A DNA stretch of 64,000 nucleotides from CAWJPY01 sp963844865 (GTDB lineage Bacteria; Acidobacteriota; Thermoanaerobaculia; Thermoanaerobaculales; Sulfomarinibacteraceae): NCBI GenBank assembly GCA_963844865.1, contig CAWJPY010000005.1, forward strand, positions 62,001 through 126,000, read 5' to 3'. Shown in pieces: positions 49,238-57,885 of the stretch. Below the pieces are notes generated by a model. It did not search any database. It was not told the DNA's origin and saw only the letters and a program-made list of their open reading frames with translations. Numbering within the stretch: the first letter of the stretch is position 1; each line of letters starts with the position of its first letter. Made by a program: the position numbers and the translations under genes.

Positions 49238-50836
49238 CTAGGACAGCGTGGCGCCCGTGCGATCGCGGCGGACCGCGGATGTCACCGCCCCGTTCTCGTC
49301 CCGTTCATAGGTGATCTCGACCGCACCGTCGGGCAGCGGGTGGAGATAGAGGGCGCGCCGGACGAGGCCCGCATCGTCGAGCTCGTACACCTCCTCCAAC
49401 ACCTCGCCCCTCAGCACCTCGACGCGCCGCGGTTTCCCATCCTCGAGCAGCAGCAGCGAATGACGCTGCGGGCCCTCGTCCACGGCATCGGTGGCCGGCG
49501 CCGGCGACGCCGGATCGAAGGCGGTCACGGGCTCGGAGGTCCACCCCGGCGCGAGTGCGGTCTGAGTCTTCGCCACGTCGGGGAAGAGGAGCACTGCGAC
49601 CTCCAGCTCGCGATCGCCTCGCCGCACCTCGAAGCCGAGCCGCTGGCCCCACTGGATGTCGGCCAACATGAGGCGCAGGCCCGCCGCGTTGGCGGGGGAC
49701 ACACCGTTCATGTCCAGGATCTCGTCGCCGTGCTCGAAGCCCGCCCCTGAGGCCGGGGTGTCGGGCCACACCATGGTCACCGTCGGCGCGGCCTCCGCCT
49801 CCTTCTCGACGCTGAGCCCGAGGCGGGGAAACGCCTCGATGCCGCCACGGTTGGGGAACGCGGCCACGTAGTCCGCCAGCGAGCGAACGAACTGTGCCGG
49901 TGGGGGACCGGTCATCATCGACCCGTGCCCCACCGGGTGGCCCTCGCTGTCGTCCTCGCTCTCGGGAGGAGGGGCGATGACCGGGGAAAGGGTCACGACC
50001 TCCATGTCGGGCCGTTGTCGAGCCGCCAGCTCGTCGTGGATCCGGCGGGCGATGCCGAGCCCGTAGGCCACGTGCCCGTTGCCCACCACAACCACCATCG
50101 TCCGGTCAGGACCCAGGTCGGCGAGGATGGACCGCGCCATCACCACGTCCCACAGGCACTGGGCGGCGTACATGTTGTCGAACCAGCCGGGCGGCATCTG
50201 CGCCACGGTGTCCCCGAAGTAGCGGGCGATGAGGTAGCGGTGCTCGGGCGAGCCGGTCGTGGTCACCTCGCCGACCTCGCGGCGCTGCTCCTCGTCGAGC
50301 CCGTCCAGACCACTTCGGTTCACCGCGCTCGGGATGCTCCGCGGCACGTTGAGGCCGACCACCGGAATGCCGTGGGCTCGGGCCGCGTCCATGATGGGGC
50401 GGTAGTAGTCGAAGCGGTAGTTCCCCCGCTCGTACCAGTGCACCGCCTCCAGGAGCTGCTGCTCGTCGATCTCCCCGCTCCCCCACCTGCGCAGCGCCTG
50501 AGCATCGGAGCGCTGGAAGAACTCCATGCCCAGGATCAGGTTTCGGCCGCGGGCGACGAGCGCTTCCAGCACACGGGCCTGGAACAGCTTCTGGTCGAGA
50601 TCGGTGTGGTCCTCTCCCAGCAGCACCACGCGCGCCTTCCCGATACGCTCCGCGAGGGATGTGGCGTCGAGCTCGTCCGCCTCGCGGCAGTCGTACACGA
50701 CGCCCGCCGGGGCCGAGGCCAGGAGCAACGACCGGTCGGAGGGGCCGATTGGGAGCAGGTCCAGCTCCCCGGCACCGGCCACTGTCGCGACACCCAGAAC
50801 CCCCATGATCACCAGCCTCAACCCACCTGCCGTCAT
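49238..50836 (-). CDS. ChaN-like (DUF399) protein with C-terminal PDZ domain
   Basis: 532 residues. An N-terminal signal sequence (GLRLVIMGVLGVATVAGAGE) is followed by a ChaN/haem-binding-uptake domain (about 45-290): RVVLLGEDHTDLDQKLFQARVLEAL, LILGMEFFQRSDAQALRRW, YRPIMDAARAHGIPVVGLNVPR and MVVVVGNGHVAYGLGIARRI. Then comes a PDZ domain (about 350-430: GFEHGDEILDMNGVSPANAAGL) and a beta-rich end. ChaN binds haem dimers and is a lipoprotein; this one has no lipobox. The ATG at 50836 has AGGAGGAG upstream. Confidence 0.8.
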   Translation of the reverse strand: MTAGGLRLVIMGVLGVATVAGAGELDLLPIGPSDRSLLLASAPAGVVYDCREADELDATSLAERIGKARVVLLGEDHTDLDQKLFQARVLEALVARGRNLILGMEFFQRSDAQALRRWGSGEIDEQQLLEAVHWYERGNYRFDYYRPIMDAARAHGIPVVGLNVPRSIPSAVNRSGLDGLDEEQRREVGEVTTTGSPEHRYLIARYFGDTVAQMPPGWFDNMYAAQCLWDVVMARSILADLGPDRTMVVVVGNGHVAYGLGIARRIHDELAARQRPDMEVVTLSPVIAPPPESEDDSEGHPVGHGSMMTGPPPAQFVRSLADYVAAFPNRGGIEAFPRLGLSVEKEAEAAPTVTMVWPDTPASGAGFEHGDEILDMNGVSPANAAGLRLMLADIQWGQRLGFEVRRGDRELEVAVLLFPDVAKTQTALAPGWTSEPVTAFDPASPAPATDAVDEGPQRHSLLLLEDGKPRRVEVLRGEVLEEVYELDDAGLVRRALYLHPLPDGAVEITYERDENGAVTSAVRRDRTGATLS

Positions 50837-50964
50837 GCTCTCCTCCTGTCTGTACCCACGGCCACCGCCGTGGCATTCCGGAGGCTCGATTGTACCTGGA
50901 GCCGACAGCGTTGGGTCACCGCGCTCCGGCGCCCGCCACCGACATTCGGCGACTCGCCGGCGAC

Positions 50965-50973
50965 TGGTACAAT
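50965..50973 (+). promoter_or_regulatory. Extended -10 promoter of the GreA-like gene
   Basis: TGGTACAAT, 30 bases before the ATG at 51004. No good -35, as expected for extended -10 promoters. Confidence 0.5.
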
Positions 50974-51003
50974 ATCGCTCCCGCCTCGGCGGGACGCGCA
51001 ACC

Positions 51004-53115
51004 ATGGCTGAGCATCCCCTCGTCGATGACCGCTTTCGCGATGCGATCCAGGCCGACGACCTGGATCGGGTCGAAGAGCTCTGGCTGGATGCGCTGTCCG
51101 CCACCCCCTTGCCCCTCGCCGAGCTGCTCGAGGTCCGCCGCCTCCTCTGGAGTGCCGGCCACAAGGACCTGGCTCGGACCCTGCTCGAACTCCTGGCCGA
51201 AGCGGGGCAGCAGCACGAAAACTGGGGAGTGGCGGTGCGCGCCCTCAGCGAGCTGGTCCGCCTCGGTGACAACGGGGATCATGCGCTCCTGGATCGACTG
51301 GAGGCCGCGTTTGCCACCACCCGGAGCGACAGCCCTTCCCTGGAGGCGGTCCGCCGGCGCTTCGTCCTGGCCTCGTCCAGACGTCCCCTGGACACCCTCG
51401 ACACGATGACCACGCTCCTCGACCACGACGTGGGCACGGTCGTGGAGGTCATCGGCAAAGGGGTCGGTCGGGTCGTCGACCTGAACCTGGAGCTGGAGAC
51501 GGTGAAGGTGGATCTCGGTGGGAGCCGTCCCATCTCGGTCCCCTTCGGCGCCGTCCCCCGCTTCCTGCGGCGCCTGCCCGCCGATGACTTCCGCCGCCGC
51601 GCCCTCGAGGAGCCCGAGGCCACCGCGCGCTTCGTGCGGGACGAGCCCGGGCCCGCCCTGGTGAGGCTCCTGGAGAGCCTCGACGGGCCGTCCGACGTGG
51701 CCACCATCAGGAGCGCGCTCTCCGACGTGCTGCCGGCCGACCGCTGGAATGCCTGGTGGGGGAAGGCCCGGGCCCATCCACGGATCGTCACCTCGGGCTC
51801 CGGCTCCAGGCTCAGCTACGCCGTGGCCCAGAACGCGGAGACCGCCACGGAGGAGCTCCTGGAGGAGCTCGAGACCATCGACCCTCGCCGACGCCTGGTG
51901 ACCGCCCGGCGGGTCGCCGGTCGCGGCCAGGAGGCGACGTCCCACGCGGCATCGGTCCTGAGGGACTCCCTGGCGGCCCTCGAAGCGAACGACCCCGGCC
52001 TGGCGTGGGAGACCGCCGCCGTGCTGGCCGACCTGCCCGGAGGCGCGGAGGCGGCCGCCGCCTGCCGTCACCGCCTCCTCGAGGAGGTGGACAGCCTCCG
52101 CTTGCTCGCGGGCATCGAGGACCGCGCCGCTCGCACCAACGCCCTCGAGGCCATCCGCGACGCCGCGGGCGAGGCGTGGCCCGAGGTCTGGAGCCGCTGG
52201 CTGCTGCGCGAGGAGCACCCGGCCGTGCTCGAGGAAATCGCATCGAACCTCGAGAGCACGGGTCACACGGACCACCTGGAGAGTGTGCTGGAAGTGGTGT
52301 TCAGGAACCACCAGGAGCACCCCGCCCAGTTCATCTGGGCGTGCGAGTCGCTGACGGAGGAGGGCAGCACGGAGGCGGTGCAGCGCTGGCTCGCCCCGTC
52401 GCTTTTGGAAAAGCTCCCCGACGCCTTCACCCGGCGGGAGTTCCAACCGCTGCGCTCCCGCGCCAAGGCCCTCCTGGAGGGTGGCCGGGCCGCCGTGCGG
52501 GTGATCCTCGAGGAGGCCTCACCACAGCAGGCGGAGCGGTTCCTGGCGCGACTGACCCGGATCGACAGCATCGAGCCCGAGCGCCTGCGCACGGTGGAGG
52601 AGGCGGTGCGGCAGCGGCAGGGCGCCGCCGGTCGCGAGCAGTCGGTCCCGTTCGTGGCCACCCGCGCGGCCGTCGAGGCGAGGCGTGCCGAGCTGAAGCA
52701 GCTGCTGGAGGTGGAGATCCCGAAGACGCTCAAGGGGATCCAGGCCGCCGCCGCGGAGGGCGACCTGCGGGAGAACTTCGAGTACCACATGCTGCGCGAC
52801 CGCCAGGAGCTGCAGTCGGCCAAGGCCGCCCGCCTGCAGAAGGACCTGGCGCGGGTCAACATTCTGGAGCCCGGCGCGGCGGACACCTCGGCGGTCAACG
52901 TGGGTACGGTCATAGAGCTGGAGAGCCCCGGTGGTGACCGCCTGCCCCCCGTCACCATCCTCGGTCCGTGGGACTCCGCGGTCGAGCGGCGCGTCTTCTC
53001 CGCCGGTAGCGAGGTGGCCCAGCGCCTGCTCGGTCACCGGGTCGGCGACGAGGTGGAGGTCACCGGCGCCGAGGCCCGCATCTCCGGGATCAGGGCCTGG
53101 ACCGGCGACGACTGA
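51004..53115 (+). CDS. GreA-like transcript cleavage factor with a 540-residue N-terminal extension
   Basis: 703 residues, versus about 158 for normal GreA. The C-terminal part (about 549-703) is a recognisable GreA: coiled coil AAVEARRAELKQLLEVEIPKTLKGIQAA, tip motif EGDLRENFEYH with the catalytic acidic pair kept, then the FKBP-like end VGTVIELESPGGDRLPPVTILGP and LGHRVGDEVEVTG. The long N-terminus is alpha-helical, TPR- or HEAT-like in parts, with a small beta insert near 145-180 (DVGTVVEVIGKGVGRVVDLNLELETVKVDL). Large GreA fusions occur in spirochaetes and some other phyla. GreA rescues backtracked RNA polymerase; the role of the extension is unknown. Confidence 0.8.
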   Translation: MAEHPLVDDRFRDAIQADDLDRVEELWLDALSATPLPLAELLEVRRLLWSAGHKDLARTLLELLAEAGQQHENWGVAVRALSELVRLGDNGDHALLDRLEAAFATTRSDSPSLEAVRRRFVLASSRRPLDTLDTMTTLLDHDVGTVVEVIGKGVGRVVDLNLELETVKVDLGGSRPISVPFGAVPRFLRRLPADDFRRRALEEPEATARFVRDEPGPALVRLLESLDGPSDVATIRSALSDVLPADRWNAWWGKARAHPRIVTSGSGSRLSYAVAQNAETATEELLEELETIDPRRRLVTARRVAGRGQEATSHAASVLRDSLAALEANDPGLAWETAAVLADLPGGAEAAAACRHRLLEEVDSLRLLAGIEDRAARTNALEAIRDAAGEAWPEVWSRWLLREEHPAVLEEIASNLESTGHTDHLESVLEVVFRNHQEHPAQFIWACESLTEEGSTEAVQRWLAPSLLEKLPDAFTRREFQPLRSRAKALLEGGRAAVRVILEEASPQQAERFLARLTRIDSIEPERLRTVEEAVRQRQGAAGREQSVPFVATRAAVEARRAELKQLLEVEIPKTLKGIQAAAAEGDLRENFEYHMLRDRQELQSAKAARLQKDLARVNILEPGAADTSAVNVGTVIELESPGGDRLPPVTILGPWDSAVERRVFSAGSEVAQRLLGHRVGDEVEVTGAEARISGIRAWTGDD

Positions 53116-53136
53116 TCCACCTCGGCTCCAGACGAC

Positions 53137-54054
53137 ATGGGCACCACCACGACACACCCTCGCCGCGACCAGGCGGTGTTCCTCGCCCTCAAGGCCGTGC
53201 TCGGCCTGGGCGGCCGCTTGCCCCTCGGACTCATGCGGCCGCTCGGCGCGGGACTGGGGAGGGTCGCCATGCGCCTCGGCACCCGCGACCGGGGTCGTGC
53301 GCGCGCCCATCTGCGGATCGCCTTTCCCGAGCTCTCCGAGGAAGCCATCCAGCGCCTGCTGACCGCCTCCGCCCACCATCTCGGGCTCATGGTGGCGGAG
53401 GTCTCCTGGCTGTGGAGAGCCTCCGCGCACAAGGTGCGCGCCCTGTGCTCGATGGAAGGCATCGAGCACCTCCAGGCGGCCCTGGAGAGGGGCCGGGGGG
53501 CGGTGCTGGTGACCGGCCACTGCGGCAACTGGGAGCTGCTCAACGCCTGTCTGGGGGCGTGGGACGTCCCCATGACCATCGCCGTACGCGGTCTTCGGGA
53601 CACGCGGATCGACGCCGTCTCCACCGCGCTCCGCCGGCGCTTCGGCGGAGAGGTCGTCCCTCGCGGGCCGGAGGCGGGCCGACGGCTCGCCCGGGCCGTG
53701 CTCGCCAACCGAGTCGCCGGCCTCCTCATCGACCAGGACATCCGGGACGTGCCCGGGGTGTTCGTGTCCTTCTTCGGGCGTCCCGCCTGGACGCCCTCGG
53801 GCGCCGCCACCCTGGCACTTCGCCTGGACTGCCCCGTGGTGCCGGCCTTCATCCATCGCCGGAAGGACCAGACCCACCACGCCGTGGTCCACCCTCCCCT
53901 GGAGCTCCCCGCCGAGGGACCGAAGGAGGATCGCGTGGTGGCCGTCACCGCCGCCGCCACCGCCGCCATCGAGCGCCAGATCCGGGCCCACCCCGAGCAA
54001 TGGGTGTGGATGCACCGACGGTGGCGGACGCGCCCGGACGACGAGGGGGGCTGA
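53137..54054 (+). CDS. Lipid A acyltransferase, LpxL/HtrB family
   Basis: 305 residues. It adds a secondary acyl chain to lipid A at the inner membrane, so the cell probably makes LPS. The HX4E catalytic motif is His128 and Glu133 in VTGHCGNWELLN. GLLIDQDIRDVPGVFVSFFGRPAWTPSGAATLALR and HPEQWVWMHRRWRTRP are further family blocks. An N-terminal amphipathic or membrane helix is present. It follows the GreA-like gene by 21 bases without a ribosome-binding site. Confidence 0.88.
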   Translation: MGTTTTHPRRDQAVFLALKAVLGLGGRLPLGLMRPLGAGLGRVAMRLGTRDRGRARAHLRIAFPELSEEAIQRLLTASAHHLGLMVAEVSWLWRASAHKVRALCSMEGIEHLQAALERGRGAVLVTGHCGNWELLNACLGAWDVPMTIAVRGLRDTRIDAVSTALRRRFGGEVVPRGPEAGRRLARAVLANRVAGLLIDQDIRDVPGVFVSFFGRPAWTPSGAATLALRLDCPVVPAFIHRRKDQTHHAVVHPPLELPAEGPKEDRVVAVTAAATAAIERQIRAHPEQWVWMHRRWRTRPDDEGG

Positions 54055-54081
54055 CCAGGGGGTCAGCGTATCGAGAGGCCC

Positions 54082-54729
54082 TCACTGCGAGGTGGTGACT
54101 CCCACCTTCGGACACAACGGTTCCAGGAAGCAATCGCTGCAGTGGGGGCGTCGTGCGGTGCAGAGCCGGCGGCCGTGCAGGATCATCCGCATGGACAGAG
54201 CGATCCACTCCGTCCTGGGGATCAGCGCTTCGAGATCGGCCGCCACCTTCTCGGCGTCCTTCTCGCGGCTCAGACCGAGGCGCCGCGCCACCCGCCCCAC
54301 GTGGGTGTCGACCACCACTCCCGCGGCGATCCCGAACGCCTCGCCCAGCACCACCTTCGCCGTCTTGCGGCCCACTCCGGGAAGGCGCACCAGCTCCTCG
54401 ATGTCTTCAGGCACCTGCCCACCGTAGTCCGCCACGAGCATCCGAGCGGCCTCCTGCAACGACTTCGCCTTGTTGCGGAAGAAGCCGGTGGACCGGATCG
54501 TCTCCTCGATGTCGGCACGAGCTGCGTCGGCCAGATCCTCGGCCTGAGGCCAGCGCGCGAACAGCGCGGGCGTCACCTCGTTGACCCTGCGGTCCGTGCA
54601 CTGGGCGGAGAGGATGGTTGCCACCAGCAGCTCCCAGGGGCTGCGGTAGGCAAGCGCCGTACGCGCCTCGGGGTACTCCCGTCCGAGGAGCTCCACCACC
54701 TTGGCCGCGCGCTCCTGCTTGCCGCTCAT
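54082..54729 (-). CDS. nth: Endonuclease III
   Basis: 215 residues. A DNA glycosylase/AP lyase for oxidised pyrimidines. Catalytic Lys122 lies in LPGVGRKTAKVV and Asp141 in VDTHVGRV. The [4Fe-4S] ligands are Cys190, Cys197, Cys200 and Cys206. Full family length. The ATG at 54729 has no ribosome-binding site; TACAAT lies six bases upstream, so the message is probably leaderless. Confidence 0.95.
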   Translation of the reverse strand: MSGKQERAAKVVELLGREYPEARTALAYRSPWELLVATILSAQCTDRRVNEVTPALFARWPQAEDLADAARADIEETIRSTGFFRNKAKSLQEAARMLVADYGGQVPEDIEELVRLPGVGRKTAKVVLGEAFGIAAGVVVDTHVGRVARRLGLSREKDAEKVAADLEALIPRTEWIALSMRMILHGRRLCTARRPHCSDCFLEPLCPKVGVTTSQ

Positions 54730-54735
54730 CGGCCC

Positions 54736-54741
54736 ATTGTA
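54736..54741 (-). promoter_or_regulatory. -10 element of putative leaderless nth transcript
   Basis: Minus strand TACAAT, six bases, then ATG at 54729. Confidence 0.5.
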
Positions 54742-54752
54742 GGGGCGAGGGC

Positions 54753-56447
54753 TCAGTACCGGAAGGTGCTGCCGCCGATGAACTCGCGCAGGATCGAGGT
54801 CTGGGGCACCTCGTCCGGGAACACGGGCACGAACATGGACACGAACTTGAGGAGCCGGTAGGCCTCCGCGTAGGCACGGCTGGTCCGCCGCACCTGGAGC
54901 AGGAAGCGCTCGGCGAAGACCTTCAGAACCGCCGGCTCGTACACCAGCGCCGAGTTGAACATCACGTCGGCCCGCTCCTGGAACGGGAAGATCCAGCGAC
55001 CCTCACCGCGCCGGACCCGCTCCCAGAGCTCCAGCGTCCTCTCGGTGGTGAACCCCCGGAACAGGCTGTCCCGCACGATCCTGCGGATCAGCCGCGCGTC
55101 GGAGGTCAGGATGCGGTTGTGGTCGTCGATGGCGAGCTGTGACAGGGCGGACACGAAGATGCGGTAGGCGTGCTGGCTCGACACGCTGTCGGTGAGGCGC
55201 TCGTTGAGCCCGTGGATCCCCTCGGCCACCAGGACCTGGTCCTCTCCGAGCCGCATGGCCACCCACTGGTCCTTGCTCTTGCGGGTGCCGGTCACGAAGT
55301 CGAAGCGGGGCGTCAGCACCTCCGCGCCCGCCAGGAGGTCCGCGATCTGCGAGTGGAACAGCTCCAAGTCGATCGCATCCAGCGACTCGAAGTCCGGGTT
55401 CCCGTTCTCGTCGCGGGGGGTGTCCTCGCGATCCACATAGTAGTTGTCCAGGGACAGGGCCACGGGATCGACGCCGTTGACCTTGAGCTGGATACCCAGG
55501 CGCTTCGCGAACGTGGTCTTCCCGGACGCGGAGGGGCCCGCCACCAGGATCAGCCGCACCCGCGGCCGCCGCGACAGGATGTCGTCGGCGATGTTCGCGA
55601 TCTTCTTCTCGTGCAGCCCCTCCGCGACCCGGACCATCCTGCGGATCTCGCCGTTGAGGCAGAGCCTGTTGAGCTGGCCCACGTGACGGATGCCGAGCAG
55701 CTCCTCCCAGTGCACGGTCTCGGTGTAGGTGCCGAAGAGGAGCGGGCGGGGGGTGAAGTCCGGGAGACGCTCTCGGTTCGACCGGCGGGGGAATCGCAGC
55801 AACAGGCCGCCGCCGTAGGGAATGACGCCGAACGTCGGGACACAGCCGGTGTGCGGTGCGTAGGGCCCGTGCGCGATGTCGAGGAACTCTCCACAGGTGA
55901 TGGTGTGGACCGTGGAGGAACGGCGGGTGGCCAACAGGAGGAGCTTGTCGTCATACCCTCCGGCCTTGAAGTGCTTCTCCACCTCCTCCACGGTCACGGT
56001 CTGACGCGTGAAGGGGCGCCGCTCCCGATGGAGCTGCTCCATCAGCAGCTCGACCGCTGCCGCCGCCTCCTCCAGAGGAGGGCTGTCCCCACGAACCCGG
56101 TAGTGATAGGAGTTGCCCATGGACTGACCGATGATCAGGTGGGCCTCGGGATAGAGCTGGAGGAACGCCTCGTACAGCATCAGGCTGGCCGAACGCTTGT
56201 ACACCGACTCGCCCTCGCGATCGCCGTAGCACACAAGCTCCAGGACGACCTCGCCCCGCAGAGGAAAGTCGAGCATCACCTCGCGCCGATTCACCAGGGC
56301 GGCCAGGATGGTGTCCGGGACCTCCCCGTCCACCCGGTCGAGGAACTCATCCACCCGGATCCCCGACTCCATGCGGTGGACCGCCCCCCGATACGTGATT
56401 TCGACGACGTGGTTGTTGATCATGGGTGTCTCGAGCGATGGGCGCAT
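54753..56447 (-). CDS. TGS/ThrRS-like domain fused to uridine kinase-type nucleoside kinase
   Basis: 564 residues. The N-terminus is a TGS-like domain (VVEITYRGAVHRMESGIRVDEFL) followed by a region like the second additional domain of threonyl-tRNA synthetase (PEAHLIIGQSMGNSYHY, RQTVTVEEVEKHF). From about residue 290 comes a uridine-kinase-type P-loop kinase: LILVAGPSASGKTTFAKRL, LDNYYVDREDTPRDENG, LVAEGIHGLNERLTD and RRIVRDSLFRGF. Such fusions are annotated as nucleoside kinases; the substrate is not settled. ATG at 56447 is used; ATG at 56423 is an alternative nearer the TGS domain. Confidence 0.85.
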   Translation of the reverse strand: MRPSLETPMINNHVVEITYRGAVHRMESGIRVDEFLDRVDGEVPDTILAALVNRREVMLDFPLRGEVVLELVCYGDREGESVYKRSASLMLYEAFLQLYPEAHLIIGQSMGNSYHYRVRGDSPPLEEAAAAVELLMEQLHRERRPFTRQTVTVEEVEKHFKAGGYDDKLLLLATRRSSTVHTITCGEFLDIAHGPYAPHTGCVPTFGVIPYGGGLLLRFPRRSNRERLPDFTPRPLLFGTYTETVHWEELLGIRHVGQLNRLCLNGEIRRMVRVAEGLHEKKIANIADDILSRRPRVRLILVAGPSASGKTTFAKRLGIQLKVNGVDPVALSLDNYYVDREDTPRDENGNPDFESLDAIDLELFHSQIADLLAGAEVLTPRFDFVTGTRKSKDQWVAMRLGEDQVLVAEGIHGLNERLTDSVSSQHAYRIFVSALSQLAIDDHNRILTSDARLIRRIVRDSLFRGFTTERTLELWERVRRGEGRWIFPFQERADVMFNSALVYEPAVLKVFAERFLLQVRRTSRAYAEAYRLLKFVSMFVPVFPDEVPQTSILREFIGGSTFRY

Positions 56448-56472
56448 TCCCCGCCGGGAGCTCGTACCCCTC

Positions 56473-56478
56473 AGGATA
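56473..56478 (-). promoter_or_regulatory. Possible -10 of the nucleoside kinase gene
   Basis: Minus strand TATCCT, 25 bases before the ATG at 56447. No convincing -35. Confidence 0.3.
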
Positions 56479-56571
56479 GCGCGTCACCGCGGCACCCTCA
56501 AGCCCGCCGCGAAAACGGCGCCGTGGCGCACAGGGCGACCTCACCGCCTGCCCTCCCCCCCGGGAGTGCGT

Positions 56572-56577
56572 TACACT
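56572..56577 (+). promoter_or_regulatory. -10 element of putative leaderless TPR-like gene
   Basis: TACACT, ten bases, then ATG at 56588 with no ribosome-binding site. Confidence 0.4.
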
Positions 56578-56587
56578 CTGGCCCGAC

Positions 56588-57292
56588 ATGCGAGAGGTTG
56601 ACGAGGCCATGGCGAACCCGGACTGGTACAGCGGCAGCGACCGGACGGGGCAGGTGGCTGCGGGCATCGAGGCCGTGATCGAGCGCATGGACGCGCGCAC
56701 GGCCGACCATCGTGACATCCAGGCCCTCGACCGCCTCCTCCGATTGGAGAAAGAGGCCAACTGGCGAGCCTTTCTTCGGGGGCTGGCCGGCACGATCCAC
56801 TACGACCTCGAGGAGATCGACAAGGCGAACACGATCCTGGAGGAGTCCATCGCCGGGTACAAGGTCTACCTGGACACCTTCGACGAGGTCCTCAGCGTGT
56901 ACTGCCAGTCCTGCTACACCCTCGGCGTGATCCTCTTCGACGCCCAGGACTACCCGGCGGCCGTGCCCTACTTCCTGCGCTGCCTCCCCTACATGCATGA
57001 GGTCTACGACGAGACCTACATCGGCAACATCTTCACCTACCTCAACCTGTGCTACGGGTGGAGCGACCTCAACGACGCCGGCCTGGTCTTCTCGGAGGCC
57101 GCGGCCTTCTCCCGCCACTGCGACTGTGAGTCCCTCGAGCACCTCATGGTCGCCTACGGCAACTGCGGCCACCTCGAGAAGGCGACCGAGGTCTTCCACC
57201 TCCTGCAGGGCCACTGCCAGGACTACGACCAGATGGAGCGCGTCCTCGACTACGCGGCGCGCAACCTCGGCGAGTCCAGCATCGTGAACTGA
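56588..57292 (+). CDS. TPR-like helical repeat protein
   Basis: 234 residues, all helical, with repeats of TPR character (RGLAGTIHYDLEEIDKANTILEESI, SCYTLGVILFDAQDYPAAVPYFLRCL, YLNLCYGWSDLNDAGLVFSEA). It is acidic and has no signal peptide, so a cytoplasmic scaffold is likely. Seven cysteines, five in the last 90 residues (HCDCE, NCGH, GHCQDY), are unusual for a TPR protein. No close family is recognised. ATG at 56588 fits the upstream TACACT; ATG at 56609 is the alternative. Confidence 0.7.
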   Translation: MREVDEAMANPDWYSGSDRTGQVAAGIEAVIERMDARTADHRDIQALDRLLRLEKEANWRAFLRGLAGTIHYDLEEIDKANTILEESIAGYKVYLDTFDEVLSVYCQSCYTLGVILFDAQDYPAAVPYFLRCLPYMHEVYDETYIGNIFTYLNLCYGWSDLNDAGLVFSEAAAFSRHCDCESLEHLMVAYGNCGHLEKATEVFHLLQGHCQDYDQMERVLDYAARNLGESSIVN

Positions 57293-57404
57293 TCGCGGCG
57301 GGCCCAGGGCGATTTCGTCTGGCGGACCAGCAAGCCGCGACGCTCGACCTCCCCATCCCCCAGGTGGTGGGGCACGGGACCGGCGGCGCGGACGGCCGAA
57401 CGCC

Positions 57405-57752
57405 TCACGGGCCTCCGCCGTCCGGCAGCCGATGCCGAATGATCCGCAGCAGCCGCCGCTCCTGGATGACAGCGGCGAACTGGAACAGGACCAGCGCCAC
57501 CAGCAGCACGCAGCAGACCAGGAACACGACCGGCAGCTTGGCGGCCATCTCGGCCAGCGTGGTCGGCGGGACGCGCTCGGCGGCTATCAGGCGCGCGGTC
57601 CGCCAGGGGTTGATCAGCAGCGGGCTGCGGACCCACAGGAAGCCCACCACCCCGCCGATCGCCAGCAGGAGCATCGGTCCGATCACCCACCACCTGGTGG
57701 TCAGCGCCTGCCGGCGGTCGAGATACGCCTTCTCGTCGTCGTCGAGCTTCAT
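57405..57752 (-). CDS. Small membrane protein, unknown
   Basis: 115 residues with two membrane helices (WWVIGPMLLLAIGGVVGFLWV and LPVVFLVCCVLLVALVLFQFAAV) and short charged ends (KLDDDEKAYLDRRQ at the start, RRLLRIIRHRLPDGG at the end). No recognised domain. GGGGAAGGG lies upstream of the ATG at 57752. Real coding is supported by the ribosome-binding site and clean hydrophobic pattern. Confidence 0.6.
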   Translation of the reverse strand: MKLDDDEKAYLDRRQALTTRWWVIGPMLLLAIGGVVGFLWVRSPLLINPWRTARLIAAERVPPTTLAEMAAKLPVVFLVCCVLLVALVLFQFAAVIQERRLLRIIRHRLPDGGGP

Positions 57753-57885
57753 CCGCGGCCCTTCCCCCGGCGCCCCTGCCGGGTGGCAGCGATTGTAGTG
57801 GCCTGCGGACAGGATCCGGGGGCCGACCCGGCCACAAGCCCCTGCGGGACACGGCTCGATCCTGTGTTCGGCCGCGCCCCCGGCC

